Shown here piece by piece: positions 17,513-25,594 of a DNA stretch of 64,000 nucleotides (its first letter is position 1; each line of letters begins with the position of its first letter). The notes beneath the pieces were generated by a model, which searched no databases, was not told the DNA's origin, and was given only the letters and a program-made list of their open reading frames with translations. Source of the stretch: Rhizobium chutanense (GTDB taxonomy: Bacteria > Pseudomonadota > Alphaproteobacteria > Rhizobiales > Rhizobiaceae); NCBI RefSeq assembly GCF_002531935.1, contig NZ_NWSV01000006.1, positions 186,001 through 250,000 on the forward strand, in the 5' to 3' direction. Both the position numbers and the translations under genes were made by a program.

Positions 17513-18538
17513 ATGCGCGTCATCTATTCCGAGGACCATAAGCTGCGCGATGCCAGGACCGAGCTCTATGCCGGCCAACTGGTGACGCCTTTCGAGGCGC
17601 CGTTCCGGGCCGAATGGATCCTGGCGGCGCTGAAAGAAGCAGGTTTCCGGGATATTGTGGCGCCGGATGCGCATGGGCAGGAAACGGCCCGAAAGGTCCA
17701 TGATCCCGCCTATCTCGATTTCCTCGCCACCGTCTGGGAGCGCTGGGTGGCGGCCGGTTTTACCGGTGAGGCGATCGCCAATTCCTTCCCGGTCCGCCGC
17801 ACCAGCCAGCGCGTGCCCGACAATATCGTCGGCGCGATCGGCCATTATGCCAATGCCGCCGATACCTCGATCACCAAGGGCTCCTATGAGGCGGCGATCG
17901 CCTCGATGCGCTGCGCGGTGACGGGCGCCGATTGGCTGAATGCCGGCAACCGCTTCGCCTTCGCACTCTGCCGCCCGCCCGGTCATCACGCCGGCATCGA
18001 TCTCTTCGGCGGCTATTGCTTCATCAACAATTCCGGCGTGGCGGCCCAGCGTCTGCTCGATCGTGGCGCGCAGAAGGTCGCCGTGCTCGATGTCGATTTC
18101 CATCATGGCAACGGCACCCAGGATCTCTTCTATCACAGAGGCGATGTCTTCACCGCCTCGCTGCACGGCGATCCCATGCACGCTTTCCCTTATTTCCTCG
18201 GCCATGCCGACGAGCAAGGCGAAGGGGAGGGCACTGGGGCCAACCGCAACTATCCGATGCCGCCGCACACGCCTTGGCATGTCTGGTCTTCGGCGCTTGC
18301 CGACGCACTCGCCCGCATCAAGACCTTCGGCGCCGAGGCGATCGTTTTGGCACTCGGCGTCGACACGTTCGAGCGCGATCCGATTTCCTTCTTCCAGCTG
18401 AAATCGGAAGACTTCATTCGCATGGGAGAGATGATCTCCGCCGCCGGCCTGCCCGTCGTTACCTGCATGGAGGGCGGTTACGGCGTGCCGGAGATCGGCC
18501 TCAACGTCGCCAATGTCCTCAAAGGTCTGGAAGCCTGA
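17513..18538 (+). CDS. acetylpolyamine amidohydrolase (class II HDAC family)
   Basis: The 341-residue protein has the deacetylase active site: His158-His159 in RPPGHHAG, zinc ligands Asp195 and His197 in VLDVDFHHGNG, Asp284 in GVDTFERDP, and Tyr323 in EGGYGVPE. These numbers and the length are the same as I recall for the Mycoplana ramosa acetylpolyamine amidohydrolase, so deacetylation of acetylputrescine, acetylspermidine or similar is likely. The gene stands before recX, only 7 bp upstream of its start, but shares no obvious role with it. Confidence 0.92.
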   Translation: MRVIYSEDHKLRDARTELYAGQLVTPFEAPFRAEWILAALKEAGFRDIVAPDAHGQETARKVHDPAYLDFLATVWERWVAAGFTGEAIANSFPVRRTSQRVPDNIVGAIGHYANAADTSITKGSYEAAIASMRCAVTGADWLNAGNRFAFALCRPPGHHAGIDLFGGYCFINNSGVAAQRLLDRGAQKVAVLDVDFHHGNGTQDLFYHRGDVFTASLHGDPMHAFPYFLGHADEQGEGEGTGANRNYPMPPHTPWHVWSSALADALARIKTFGAEAIVLALGVDTFERDPISFFQLKSEDFIRMGEMISAAGLPVVTCMEGGYGVPEIGLNVANVLKGLEA

Positions 18539-18545
18539 TTGCTTG

Positions 18546-19097
18546 ATGACCGACGAGACCGTTCCATCCGATATCCCGACACCCCGTATGCTGAGCTGGG
18601 CCCGCAACTCTGCCATCTATCGCCTGGAGCGGCGGATGATGACGGAAAAGCAGCTGTTTGACGCCATCACCCGAAAGGCCAAGGAAAAGTTCGAGGATAT
18701 CAGCGCGGCGCAGCTCAAGGCCGTTGCCGCTTTCGCCGTCAAATTTGCCTATGACAACAAGGTGCTCGACGATAGCGCCTATGCCGAGATCAGCACGCGC
18801 TCTGCCGTGCGCGGCGGCAAATCGAAGCGCGCCATCGCCCAGAAGCTTGCCGCCAAGGGTGTCGCGAGCGACAAGGTCGAGGCTGCCCTTGGAGAGGCCG
18901 ACGATTTCTATGCCGCGGCGATATTTGCCCGCAAACGCGCCTTCGGCCCGTTCCGCCGGGTCGAGCTTGACGAAAAGCGGAAGGCCAAGGAGCTTTCGGC
19001 TTTCGCCCGCAACGGCTTCAGCTTCGACATCGGCAGAAAGGTTTTCGAGATGAGCCTCGAGGATGCCGAAGAGGTCATTCTTGCCGGCCGTCGCTGA
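18546..19097 (+). CDS. recX: RecX-type regulator of RecA
   Basis: The 183-residue protein is built of three-helix repeats as in RecX: LERRMMTEKQLFDAITRKA near residue 30 and FAYDNKVLDDSAYAEISTRSAV with RGGKSKRAIAQKLAAKGV near residue 80-105. RecX binds RecA filaments and blocks recombinase activity. It is not next to recA here. ATG at 18546 is 7 bp after the amidohydrolase stop, so the genes may share a message. Confidence 0.85.
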   Translation: MTDETVPSDIPTPRMLSWARNSAIYRLERRMMTEKQLFDAITRKAKEKFEDISAAQLKAVAAFAVKFAYDNKVLDDSAYAEISTRSAVRGGKSKRAIAQKLAAKGVASDKVEAALGEADDFYAAAIFARKRAFGPFRRVELDEKRKAKELSAFARNGFSFDIGRKVFEMSLEDAEEVILAGRR

Positions 19098-19190
19098 TTT
19101 CGCATCAAGGCTCTTTCTGCCTGGATCAGAAGTTTGAATTTGTCGCTCGCACGCCGTCTTTGTAGGAAGAGCGCATCATCGGGGGCGAGC

Positions 19191-20084
19191 ATGGAAGAAA
19201 AAGCAAATGGCGGAGCGGGCACGCTGACCGCGGAGGGATCGGCGGCATTCGGCGGCGTGGCAGCCGGCGGGCTGATGTGCCTCATGTCCATGTCGTCGAT
19301 CCAGTTCGGCGCGGCATTGTCCTCCTCGGCCATTGCCACCTATGGACCGGCCGGCGCCTCTTGGCTGCGCCTCGCCTTTGCGGCCATCATTCTCGCCATC
19401 TTCGTGCGGCCGCGTTTCGCCAGCTACACCAGGGCGCAATGGACGAGTGCTCTGGTTCTCGGCACGACGACCGCGCTGATGACCATGAGTTTCTTCGCAG
19501 CCATCGAGCGCATTCCGCTCGGCCTTTCCGTGGCGATCGATTTTCTCGGTCCGCTTTCCGTGGCGACCATCGGCTACGGCCTCGGCCGGCGTCTGATCTG
19601 GCCCCTGCTTGCCGGGCTTGGCGTTCTGGCGCTCGCCCATGACGGCCACGGTTGGGTTGGCAATATCGAGGGTATTTTCTTTGCGCTCGGGGCGGGAACC
19701 GGCTGGGCGATCTATATCGTCCTGACGAAAAAGATCGGTGCGAGCTTCAAGGGGCTGGAAGGGCTTTCCATGTCGCTGATGGTTGCCGCGCTGGTCGCGA
19801 CACCCTTCGGCTTTGCCGGCGCCGTGCCGGCGCTCGATGGCTATGGTCTGATTGAAATGGCGGGCCTTGCCATTCTGGTGCCGCTGCTGCCCTACACGCT
19901 GGAACTGATCGCCTTGCGGCGGATGCCGACAGCCTCCTTCGGCATTCTGATGAGCCTCGAACCGGCTATCGCCGCACTCGCAGGCTTCGTCATCCTGGCT
20001 CAGCCGATGACGCTTCTGCAGATGGCCGGGACGGCCCTGGTCGTCGCCGCAAGCGCCGGCGCCACCTTTTCGGCCAGGCAATAA
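19191..20084 (+). CDS. EamA/RhtA-type drug/metabolite exporter, 10 TM
   Basis: The 297-residue membrane protein shows two repeated EamA units, each of about five helices. Features such as SMSSIQFGAALS in the first helix and IERIPLGLSVAIDFLGPLSV at the centre resemble the threonine/homoserine exporter RhtA. ATG at 19191 is preceded by GGGGGCGAGC. It converges with the truncated globin gene with a 3-bp gap. Substrate specificity cannot be read from the sequence. Confidence 0.9.
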   Translation: MEEKANGGAGTLTAEGSAAFGGVAAGGLMCLMSMSSIQFGAALSSSAIATYGPAGASWLRLAFAAIILAIFVRPRFASYTRAQWTSALVLGTTTALMTMSFFAAIERIPLGLSVAIDFLGPLSVATIGYGLGRRLIWPLLAGLGVLALAHDGHGWVGNIEGIFFALGAGTGWAIYIVLTKKIGASFKGLEGLSMSLMVAALVATPFGFAGAVPALDGYGLIEMAGLAILVPLLPYTLELIALRRMPTASFGILMSLEPAIAALAGFVILAQPMTLLQMAGTALVVAASAGATFSARQ

Positions 20085-20087
20085 AGA

Positions 20088-20558
20088 TCAGCCCGTCTTC
20101 TTTGCCGGATCGTCGAGCGCAGGATTGTAAAACAGCGACAGCGTCAGGCTCTTGGCGATCCGCTCCGCCGTCGCCATGAACCAGGCCTTGGCTTCCGGTG
20201 AGGGCGCGATATCGTCGAGCGTTGCGGCAAACAGCGCCAGCCATTTCGGAAAGAGATCGGGCGTCAGGTTCGAGACGCCGGTATGCGCCTGCACCGGCTT
20301 GCCGCCATAGGCGCCGCTGCGGAAGGCGACGGCCGACCAGAAGCTTTTCATCTTTTCCATATGCTCCGGCCAGCGGCCGGAAAGCCTGGCATCGAACACC
20401 GGTCCGAGATCGGGATGGGCAAGTACGCGCCCGTAAAAAGTCTCGACCAGCCTGTCGATGAAGGCGTCGTCGACCCCGATTGCCTTCATCTCGGCCTCCG
20501 CCCTTTCGCGGATCGCCGCGACATGGGCTGGGCGGCCCTGAATCTCATTGTCCATCAT
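20088..20558 (-). CDS. group III truncated hemoglobin
   Basis: The 156-residue globin has a shortened 2/2 fold with ETFYGRVLAHPDLGPVF (Tyr42 at the B10 site), a conserved Trp74 in KSFWSAVAF, and the proximal His92 in GKPVQAHTGV. These mark the group III (P) class. Such proteins bind oxygen, NO or other small ligands; their roles are mostly unsettled. Start choice between the two adjacent ATGs at 20558 and 20555 is not important. Confidence 0.92.
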   Translation of the reverse strand: MMDNEIQGRPAHVAAIRERAEAEMKAIGVDDAFIDRLVETFYGRVLAHPDLGPVFDARLSGRWPEHMEKMKSFWSAVAFRSGAYGGKPVQAHTGVSNLTPDLFPKWLALFAATLDDIAPSPEAKAWFMATAERIAKSLTLSLFYNPALDDPAKKTG

Positions 20559-20694
20559 AAACCCCGGCGCCGCGTGATGCGGCAGCCCTCATATAGGTGT
20601 TTGTGGCGGCGAGCCAAAGTCGCCTGTGCCGCTTGCGGCAATCTGTCAGCCGGCCTGCGGCATGCCCTTGACCGTCACCGCCGCCTTCTCTAGA

Positions 20695-20711
20695 TTTAGA
20701 ATTATTCTAAA
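20695..20711. promoter_or_regulatory. iron control element (Irr box) of mbfA
   Basis: The 17-bp sequence TTTAGAATTATTCTAAA is a perfect 7-bp inverted repeat with a 3-bp spacer and equals the consensus ICE bound by Irr in Rhizobiales. It lies 14 bp before the mbfA start codon. Irr would repress at low iron by blocking transcription start. Confidence 0.85.
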
Positions 20712-20725
20712 TTATGGAGAAGGTC

Positions 20726-21709
20726 ATGCTGGCGCGGTTTTTCAGATCCTCGAAACGGTCTTTCGACTCGCTGTCCGAGCAGGAAATCCTTGCCCTGGCG
20801 ATCGCCTCCGAGGAGGACGATGCCCGTATCTATCTCGCCTATGCCGACAGGCTGCGCCGCGACTTCCCGGCCTCGGCCAAGGTTTTCGAGGATATGGCCG
20901 AGGTCGAGGACACGCATCGCAAGTCGTTGTTCGAAATCCATCGCCAGCGTTTCGGCGAGCGCATTCCGCTGATCCGGCGCGAGCATGTGCAGGGCTTTTA
21001 CGAGCGCAAGCCCGATTGGCTCAGGGCAAACCTGTCGCTGGATGCGATGCGGCAGGAGACGGAAGCCATGGAGGAGCAGGCCTACCGTTTCTACGTCGAA
21101 GCGGCAAAACGCACCTCGGATGCCTCGACGCGCGAACTTCTCGGTGATCTGGCACTGGCCGAACAGGGGCATGAAGATATCGCCCGCATGCTGGGCGACA
21201 AACATACGCCCGAGGATGTCAAGCGCGACGAGAACGAGGCGGTGCATCGGCAATTCGTGCTGACCTATGTGCAGCCGGGTCTTGCCGGGTTGATGGACGG
21301 CTCGGTCTCGACACTGGCGCCGATCTTCGCTGCCGCCTTCGCCACGCAGGATACCTGGCAGACCTTCCTCGTCGGCCTTTCCGCCTCCGTCGGTGCCGGC
21401 ATTTCGATGGGCTTCACCGAAGCCGCCCACGACGACGGCAAGATCTCCGGCCGGGGCTCGCCGGTCAAGCGCGGCCTTGCCTGCGGCATCATGACGGCGC
21501 TCGGCGGCTTGGGTCACGCACTGCCTTACCTGATCCCGCACTTCTGGACCGCAACGATCACCGCCGCCATCATCGTCTTCTTCGAACTCTGGGCCATCGC
21601 CTTCATCCAGAACCGCTACATGGAAACCCCATTCCTGCGCGCCGCCTTCCAGGTTGTGCTCGGCGGCGGTCTGGTGCTCGGTGCCGGTATTTTGATTGGG
21701 AATGGGTGA
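20726..21709 (+). CDS. mbfA: MbfA: rubrerythrin-VIT1 fusion, iron exporter
   Basis: The 327-residue protein joins an N-terminal ferritin-like di-iron domain with ExxH pairs Glu61/His64 and Glu146/His149 to a C-terminal CCC1/VIT1-like membrane domain with about four to five helices after residue ~175 (LAGLMDGSVSTLAPIF, IMTALGGLGHALPYL). MbfA exports iron and protects from iron and peroxide stress in Agrobacterium and Bradyrhizobium. An in-frame ATG at 20714 exists, but GGAGAAGG at 20716-20723 fits the ATG at 20726. A perfect Irr box lies directly upstream. Confidence 0.94.
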   Translation: MLARFFRSSKRSFDSLSEQEILALAIASEEDDARIYLAYADRLRRDFPASAKVFEDMAEVEDTHRKSLFEIHRQRFGERIPLIRREHVQGFYERKPDWLRANLSLDAMRQETEAMEEQAYRFYVEAAKRTSDASTRELLGDLALAEQGHEDIARMLGDKHTPEDVKRDENEAVHRQFVLTYVQPGLAGLMDGSVSTLAPIFAAAFATQDTWQTFLVGLSASVGAGISMGFTEAAHDDGKISGRGSPVKRGLACGIMTALGGLGHALPYLIPHFWTATITAAIIVFFELWAIAFIQNRYMETPFLRAAFQVVLGGGLVLGAGILIGNG

Positions 21710-21806
21710 GTTGCGGTCGGCGGAGCCGAGCAATCGATCCAGTGAACCGATTGCAGCGACGAACGCCCTGAGCCTAAAGCGAAGGGCCGGGAAACGGCCG
21801 CTCCTT

Positions 21807-22007
21807 CCTCATTCCTGTGCTCGTCACAGGAATCCAGCAGCCGCGCGTCCGCGCGGCAGGAGACTCCGGAGATCAGAGAAATCTGGTGATTTGGGCTTCA
21901 TTGCCTGACGGAGCAATAGCCGAAGAGCAGCGCAGCCTTAAGCACCGAAGTCATTCACGGCGCAGACGCGCCGTGGCTGGATTCCTGTGACGAGCACAGG
22001 AATGAGG
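21807..22007. repeat. 201-bp element with perfect 32-bp inverted terminal repeats
   Basis: The 374 bp between mbfA and the next gene hold no gene. They hold an element whose ends, 21807-21838 and 21976-22007, are perfect 32-bp inverted repeats starting CCTCATTCCTGTGCTCGTC. Each arm also folds on itself (ATTCCTGTG/CACAGGAAT). The 137-bp centre holds a further GC-rich hairpin (GCGCGTCCGCGC). No transposase is present. The layout fits a small non-autonomous or mosaic repeat (RIME-like) of rhizobia. Confidence 0.85.
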
Positions 22008-22036
22008 GAGGAGAGGTGAACCCAACTCCCAAAAGC

Positions 22037-22062
22037 AAAAGGCCGGCTTTCGCCGGCCTTTT
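22037..22062 (-). terminator. strong terminator of the transglutaminase-like gene
   Basis: Perfect 11-bp arms AAAAGGCCGGC / GCCGGCCTTTT with a 4-nt TTTC loop (GAAA on the minus strand). A T-rich run follows in both directions, so it can act as a bidirectional terminator. Confidence 0.9.
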
Positions 22063-22083
22063 CCCACATTCCCCCCGAAATTC

Positions 22084-22701
22084 TTACCGCAGCGCGCCGA
22101 CCAGAACGTCGCGGCCGTTCTCGATGGTGACCCAGCGGCCGGCATTGTAGCTCGACTGGCGCTTGACGAACGAATAGGGCGTGCCGAACCACGGCTTGAC
22201 GTCGGAAGCGAGGTTGTCGAGCACGAAATCGCCCTCGGCGGTACGAAGCGTCAGGACGGCATGGCCTTCGCCGTCGGGCTTGCGCACGACGGTCATCAGC
22301 AGGTCAGCTGCCGAAAAGCCGCGCTGGATCAGCATGCGGCGCTTCAGAAGCGCGAAGTCCTCGCAGTCGCCCGCCGTGGTCGGATAGGCCCAGACCTCGT
22401 CCTTGCCGTAGATTTCCTTGTCGGTCATCGGCGTGATCGTGCGGTTGACGGTGGCGTTGACCGAACGCACGAGCGACCATTTTGCCGGGGTCATCTCGAC
22501 CGGGCCGGAATTCCGGTTCGGACCGCATTCATTGCGGTGAATCTGACAGAAATCATAGTGGCCGATCGGCTGCGAAGTGGCATTGCCCGTGACCATCGAA
22601 GCATTTCTGCTTGGGGCCGGTACGGCGGCTGTCGCCATCGCAAACACGGCCATCATGGCCACGAAGATACCCTTGATCCGCACGCCCGCTCTTCCTCGCA
22701 T
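22084..22701 (-). CDS. bacterial transglutaminase-like cysteine peptidase (BTLCP)
   Basis: The 205-residue protein has a hydrophobic signal segment (residues 9-27) and a papain-like triad: Cys113 in GDCEDFALLK, His147 in GEGHAVL and Asp162 in FVLDNL. This is the BTLCP family; the best-known member, LapG, cleaves a surface adhesin, but many rhizobial paralogues have no known target. Export to the periplasm is expected. It has its own downstream terminator. Confidence 0.9.
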   Translation of the reverse strand: MRGRAGVRIKGIFVAMMAVFAMATAAVPAPSRNASMVTGNATSQPIGHYDFCQIHRNECGPNRNSGPVEMTPAKWSLVRSVNATVNRTITPMTDKEIYGKDEVWAYPTTAGDCEDFALLKRRMLIQRGFSAADLLMTVVRKPDGEGHAVLTLRTAEGDFVLDNLASDVKPWFGTPYSFVKRQSSYNAGRWVTIENGRDVLVGALR

Positions 22702-22847
22702 CGCCCCTTAATTATTAACAAAGTGTTAATGGAGAGGGCCGAGAAGAGTCAATCGTTACTTCTTGGGAGCACCTTGCGACTCGCCGGTATGGTTAAAATG
22801 CCACGGGCGGGGGACTTACTTTAGCGGGATTTATCCGCCGTTGCCAT

Positions 22848-23672
22848 TCAGGCGGGCACCTTCATATCCGCCGCCGAATGGATGATGCCTTTGACGGCGC
22901 CGAGGAGAAGCGCAATATCGCCGGGGCGGGAAAGGCGGTGGTCGCCGTCGCGGATGAAAGTCAGCACGACGTCGTCGGCGGGAAGATGCTCGACCAGTTT
23001 CATCGCATGCGCATACGGCACGTCGGCGTCTTTCATGCCCTGGAGGATATGCACCGGGCAGCCCGTTTCGATGATGCCGTCGAGCACCCGGTTGTCGCGG
23101 CCGTCCTCGATCAGCGCCCGGGTATAGATGTTCGGTTCGGGGCTGTATTGCGAACGCTCTTCGAAATAGCCGCGCTCGGCAAGCGACTTGCGCTCCCTGG
23201 CCTTGAGGTTCGGCTCGATCAGCTCGGAGGTGAAATCCGGTGCCGGTGCGATGAGCACCATGCCGACAAGCTTCGGGCCGCCCTGCCGGGCAAGCTCCTG
23301 CGCCAGCCTGAGCGCAATCCAGCCGCCCATCGAGGAGCCGACGAGGATCACCCGATCGGGGGCGACATGGCGGATGACGGCCAGCGACTCCTCCAGCCAG
23401 CGCGAGATCGTGCCGTCGCGGAAGCTGCCGCCTGAAAGCCCGTGACCGGAATAATCGAGGCGGATGCAGGCGAGCCCAAGCTCCGCCGCCAGCCCGTCGA
23501 GTTCCACGGCCTTGGTGCCGCTCATATCGGAGCGATAGCCGGATAACCAGACGAGCGCCGGTGCGTCGCTGCCGGCTTGCGCCGGGCGGACGATGATAGC
23601 GATATCACGCGCCGCCTCACCTTCGCCGACCGTCAGGAACTGCGGCTGGGCATTCGGCATCTGATCGGACAT
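22848..23672 (-). CDS. alpha/beta hydrolase
   Basis: The 274-residue hydrolase has the nucleophile elbow VGSSMGGW (Ser114), an acid region KDADVPYAHA, and His near residue 253 in DGDHRLSRPGD. The sequence around RLDYSGHGLSGGSF resembles ABHD10-like thioesterases and peptide esterases. ATG at 23672 is preceded by CAGGAGTTTT; longer frames upstream lack a ribosome site. It is divergent from infC by 180 bp. Confidence 0.9.
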   Translation of the reverse strand: MSDQMPNAQPQFLTVGEGEAARDIAIIVRPAQAGSDAPALVWLSGYRSDMSGTKAVELDGLAAELGLACIRLDYSGHGLSGGSFRDGTISRWLEESLAVIRHVAPDRVILVGSSMGGWIALRLAQELARQGGPKLVGMVLIAPAPDFTSELIEPNLKARERKSLAERGYFEERSQYSPEPNIYTRALIEDGRDNRVLDGIIETGCPVHILQGMKDADVPYAHAMKLVEHLPADDVVLTFIRDGDHRLSRPGDIALLLGAVKGIIHSAADMKVPA

Positions 23673-23851
23673 CGGCGAAAACTCCTGTTGTTTTGGCCTA
23701 TAAAACAGATTCTTGGCAGGCTGACAGCGGGTGATTTTTCCGCTAAAGGATGATATTGACTCCGTTGCAGCAATGACGCGACACGTTTGTGCACCCTGAT
23801 CGGGAGCGCGAGGCTGCAACATTCCGAAAACAACGCGAGGAGAATACGACC

Positions 23852-24388
23852 ATTCGCAGACCTTTTAAAACCGACGCACCCGTGAAGGACGGACCGCGCT
23901 CGAACCGTGAAATCCGCATTCCGAAGGTTCAGCTGATCGGGGCTGACGGCGAGAATATGGGTGTCGTGCCTACCGACCAGGCCCTGAGAATGGCTGAGGA
24001 AGCCGGCCTCGATCTCGTCGAAATTTCCCCCAATGTCGAGCCGCCTGTGTGCAAGATCCTCGATCTGGGCAAGCTGAAATATGCCAACCAGAAGAAGGCT
24101 GCCGAGGCGCGCAAGAAGCAGAAGATCGTCGAAGTCAAAGAAATCAAGATGCGCCCGAACATCGACACTCATGATTATGACGTGAAGATGAAGGCGATGG
24201 GTCGCTTCTTCGACGAAGGCGACAAGGTCAAGGTGACGCTGAAGTTCCGCGGCCGTGAAATGGCCCACCAGGAACTCGGCATGAAGCTTCTGCAGCAGGT
24301 CAAGGCCGATACGACCGAATTCGCCAAGGTCGAAGCCGAACCCAAGCTCGAAGGCCGCCAGATGATGATGGTGCTGGCGCCGAAGTAA
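23852..24388 (+). CDS. infC: translation initiation factor IF-3, apparent AUU start
   Basis: The 178-residue protein has the IF-3 N-domain ([20 protein letters not shown]), the linker of Lys/Glu residues ([20 protein letters not shown]), and the C-domain ([15 protein letters not shown]...[12 protein letters not shown]). The homologous N-terminus begins at an ATT codon at 23852, with GAGGAG nine bases upstream; no ATG lies near. A GTG at 23789 would add 21 unrelated residues. AUU is the known start of infC in E. coli, where IF-3 rejects it and thereby represses itself. A terminator follows the gene. Confidence 0.93.
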   Translation: MRRPFKTDAPVKDGPRSNREIRIPKVQLIGADGENMGVVPTDQALRMAEEAGLDLVEISPNVEPPVCKILDLGKLKYANQKKAAEARKKQKIVEVKEIKMRPNIDTHDYDVKMKAMGRFFDEGDKVKVTLKFRGREMAHQELGMKLLQQVKADTTEFAKVEAEPKLEGRQMMMVLAPK

Positions 24389-24410
24389 GCGCCAGGCACT
24401 TTTTCGCCCC

Positions 24411-24434
24411 AAGGCCGTCCGCAAGGACGGCTTT
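24411..24434 (+). terminator. rho-independent terminator after infC
   Basis: A GCCGTCC / GGACGGC stem (24414-24420, 24425-24431) with a GCAA tetraloop and a TTTT tail, 22 bp after the infC stop. It separates infC from rpmI-rplT, at least in part. Confidence 0.85.
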
Positions 24435-24700
24435 TGTGCTTTCGGCCCCGGTGCTTTCTGAGCGTGCGAAGATTCCTCCGCCGCCCCGTTGCACTTTCAG
24501 GACGCTGCGGTTATAAGCGCGCGTCCGAACTGACCGGCAGGGCATGCCGTGGCAGTTTCGAATGCTTGCGGAACGGTTCGTCGCCGATGCCGCAGATCAA
24601 CAACAAACGCTCCCGCACCTTGTTGCGACGGCCGGAGAACCGGACTTCGCGAGAGGGCTTTTTTGATAAAGCGCGCAGGGAGGACAGAAGGAGTAGCAAA
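24435..24700 (+). promoter_or_regulatory. promoter and long leader of rpmI-rplT
   Basis: The 312 bp between infC and rpmI contain no gene. After the infC terminator comes a near-consensus promoter: TTGCAC at 24489-24494, exactly 17 bp, and TATAAG at 24512-24517. The predicted leader is about 175 nt. It contains inverted segments (CAACAA...TTGTTG; CGTCGC...GCGACG) and ends in a T6 stretch at about 24659-24665, followed by the ribosome site AAGGAG. A long structured leader here fits autoregulation by L20, known in other bacteria; that part is inference. Confidence 0.65.
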
Positions 24701-24904
24701 ATGCCCAAGATGAAGACGAAGTCCTCTGCCAAGAAGCGGTTCAAGATCACCGCGACCGGCAAGGTCAAGGCAGCCGCTGCCGGCAAGCGCCATGGCATGA
24801 TCAAGCGTACCAACAAGTTCATTCGCGATGCACGTGGCACCATGGTTCTCGCAGAACCGGATGGCCGCAAGGTTATCAAGAATTACCTGCCGAACGGTCT
24901 CTGA
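24701..24904 (+). CDS. rpmI: 50S ribosomal protein L35
   Basis: The 67-residue basic protein starts [20 protein letters not shown], the L35 signature, and ends YLPNGL. AAGGAGTAGCAAA precedes the ATG. It is followed 38 bp later by rplT, the usual partner. Confidence 0.97.
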   Translation: MPKMKTKSSAKKRFKITATGKVKAAAAGKRHGMIKRTNKFIRDARGTMVLAEPDGRKVIKNYLPNGL

Positions 24905-24942
24905 GACTCGTCCGCGAACGCTAGATTTAAGGAGATCATGAT

Positions 24943-25347
24943 ATGGCACGTGTAAAAAGGGGCGTCGCTGCCCATGCCAAGCATAAGAAGGTTCTGAAGG
25001 CCGCCAAGGGCTTTTACGGCCGCCGCAAGAACACCATCCGTACCGCCAAGGCTGCCGTCGATCGTTCGAAGCAGTACGCCTACCGCGACCGCAAGGTCAA
25101 CAAGCGTAACTTCCGTGCGCTCTGGATCCAGCGCATCAACGCTGCTGTGCGCGAATTCGGCCTGACCTACGGCCGCTTCATCGACGGCCTGAACAAGGCC
25201 GGCATCGAAGTCGACCGCAAGGTTCTCTCCGACATGGCGATCCACGAGCCGGAAGCATTCGGCGCCTTGGTTGCTGCCGCCAAGAAGGCCCTTGAATATC
25301 TCAAGGAAGCCGGCACGGCGAACGAGTTTGAAGGCGCGGTCCGTTGA
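24943..25347 (+). CDS. rplT: 50S ribosomal protein L20
   Basis: The 134-residue protein starts [21 protein letters not shown] and has the typical long basic N-terminal helix followed by the globular part ([20 protein letters not shown]). It is an early assembly protein for the large subunit. TAAGGAGATC lies before the ATG. In other bacteria L20 represses rpmI-rplT by binding the leader. Confidence 0.97.
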   Translation: MARVKRGVAAHAKHKKVLKAAKGFYGRRKNTIRTAKAAVDRSKQYAYRDRKVNKRNFRALWIQRINAAVREFGLTYGRFIDGLNKAGIEVDRKVLSDMAIHEPEAFGALVAAAKKALEYLKEAGTANEFEGAVR

Positions 25348-25352
25348 GCCGC

Positions 25353-25481
25353 GCGCGTTCGTAAGAACGCGCAAAAGCTGGCTCAACTGCTTTTAGTGGC
25401 GCATGTACCTTTCGAGCGGGCTGCGCCCGCACGGGACATGCGCTACCAGCGCTTCCCAAGCTTTGAATTTATGATTTTGGG
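25353..25481 (+). promoter_or_regulatory. structured leader upstream of pheS with antiterminator-like hairpin
   Basis: Between rplT and pheS (247 bp) the RNA can form in order: a GCGCGTTC/GAACGCGC hairpin (25353-25372), a long stem GCGCATGT/ACATGCGC (25399-25406 with 25436-25443) with GCGGGC/GCCCGC nested inside, and a 15-bp stem whose left arm is 25445-25459 and right arm lies in 25477-25495 with one 4-nt bulge. The right arm shares bases 25482-25492 with the terminator stem, so the two are mutually exclusive. This is the classic shape of an attenuator. No Phe-rich leader peptide is evident. Confidence 0.6.
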
Positions 25482-25515
25482 AAACCCGCGCTGGTTTGGG
25501 CTAGCGCGGGTTTTT
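25482..25515 (+). terminator. terminator in the pheS leader (possible attenuator)
   Basis: Perfect 11-bp arms AAACCCGCGCT (25482-25492) and AGCGCGGGTTT (25503-25513), a 10-nt loop and a T5-C-T3 tail. It ends the rpmI-rplT transcript or attenuates read-through into pheST. Confidence 0.88.
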
Positions 25516-25594
25516 CTTTCTTTATATTCCTGGCGCCGGCCGGCGCCGCCTGCCTCCCGATCGCCCGCCTGATACTGGACGGAAAGAAGTGACA

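Noticed and set aside
23789-23851. GTG at 23789 as the infC start
   Set aside because: The extra 21 residues do not resemble IF-3, and the good ribosome site is in front of the ATT at 23852.
25403-25474. 23-codon open frame in the pheS leader as a possible leader peptide
   Set aside because: It has no Phe codons and no ribosome site, so a classic pheST-type leader peptide is not supported.
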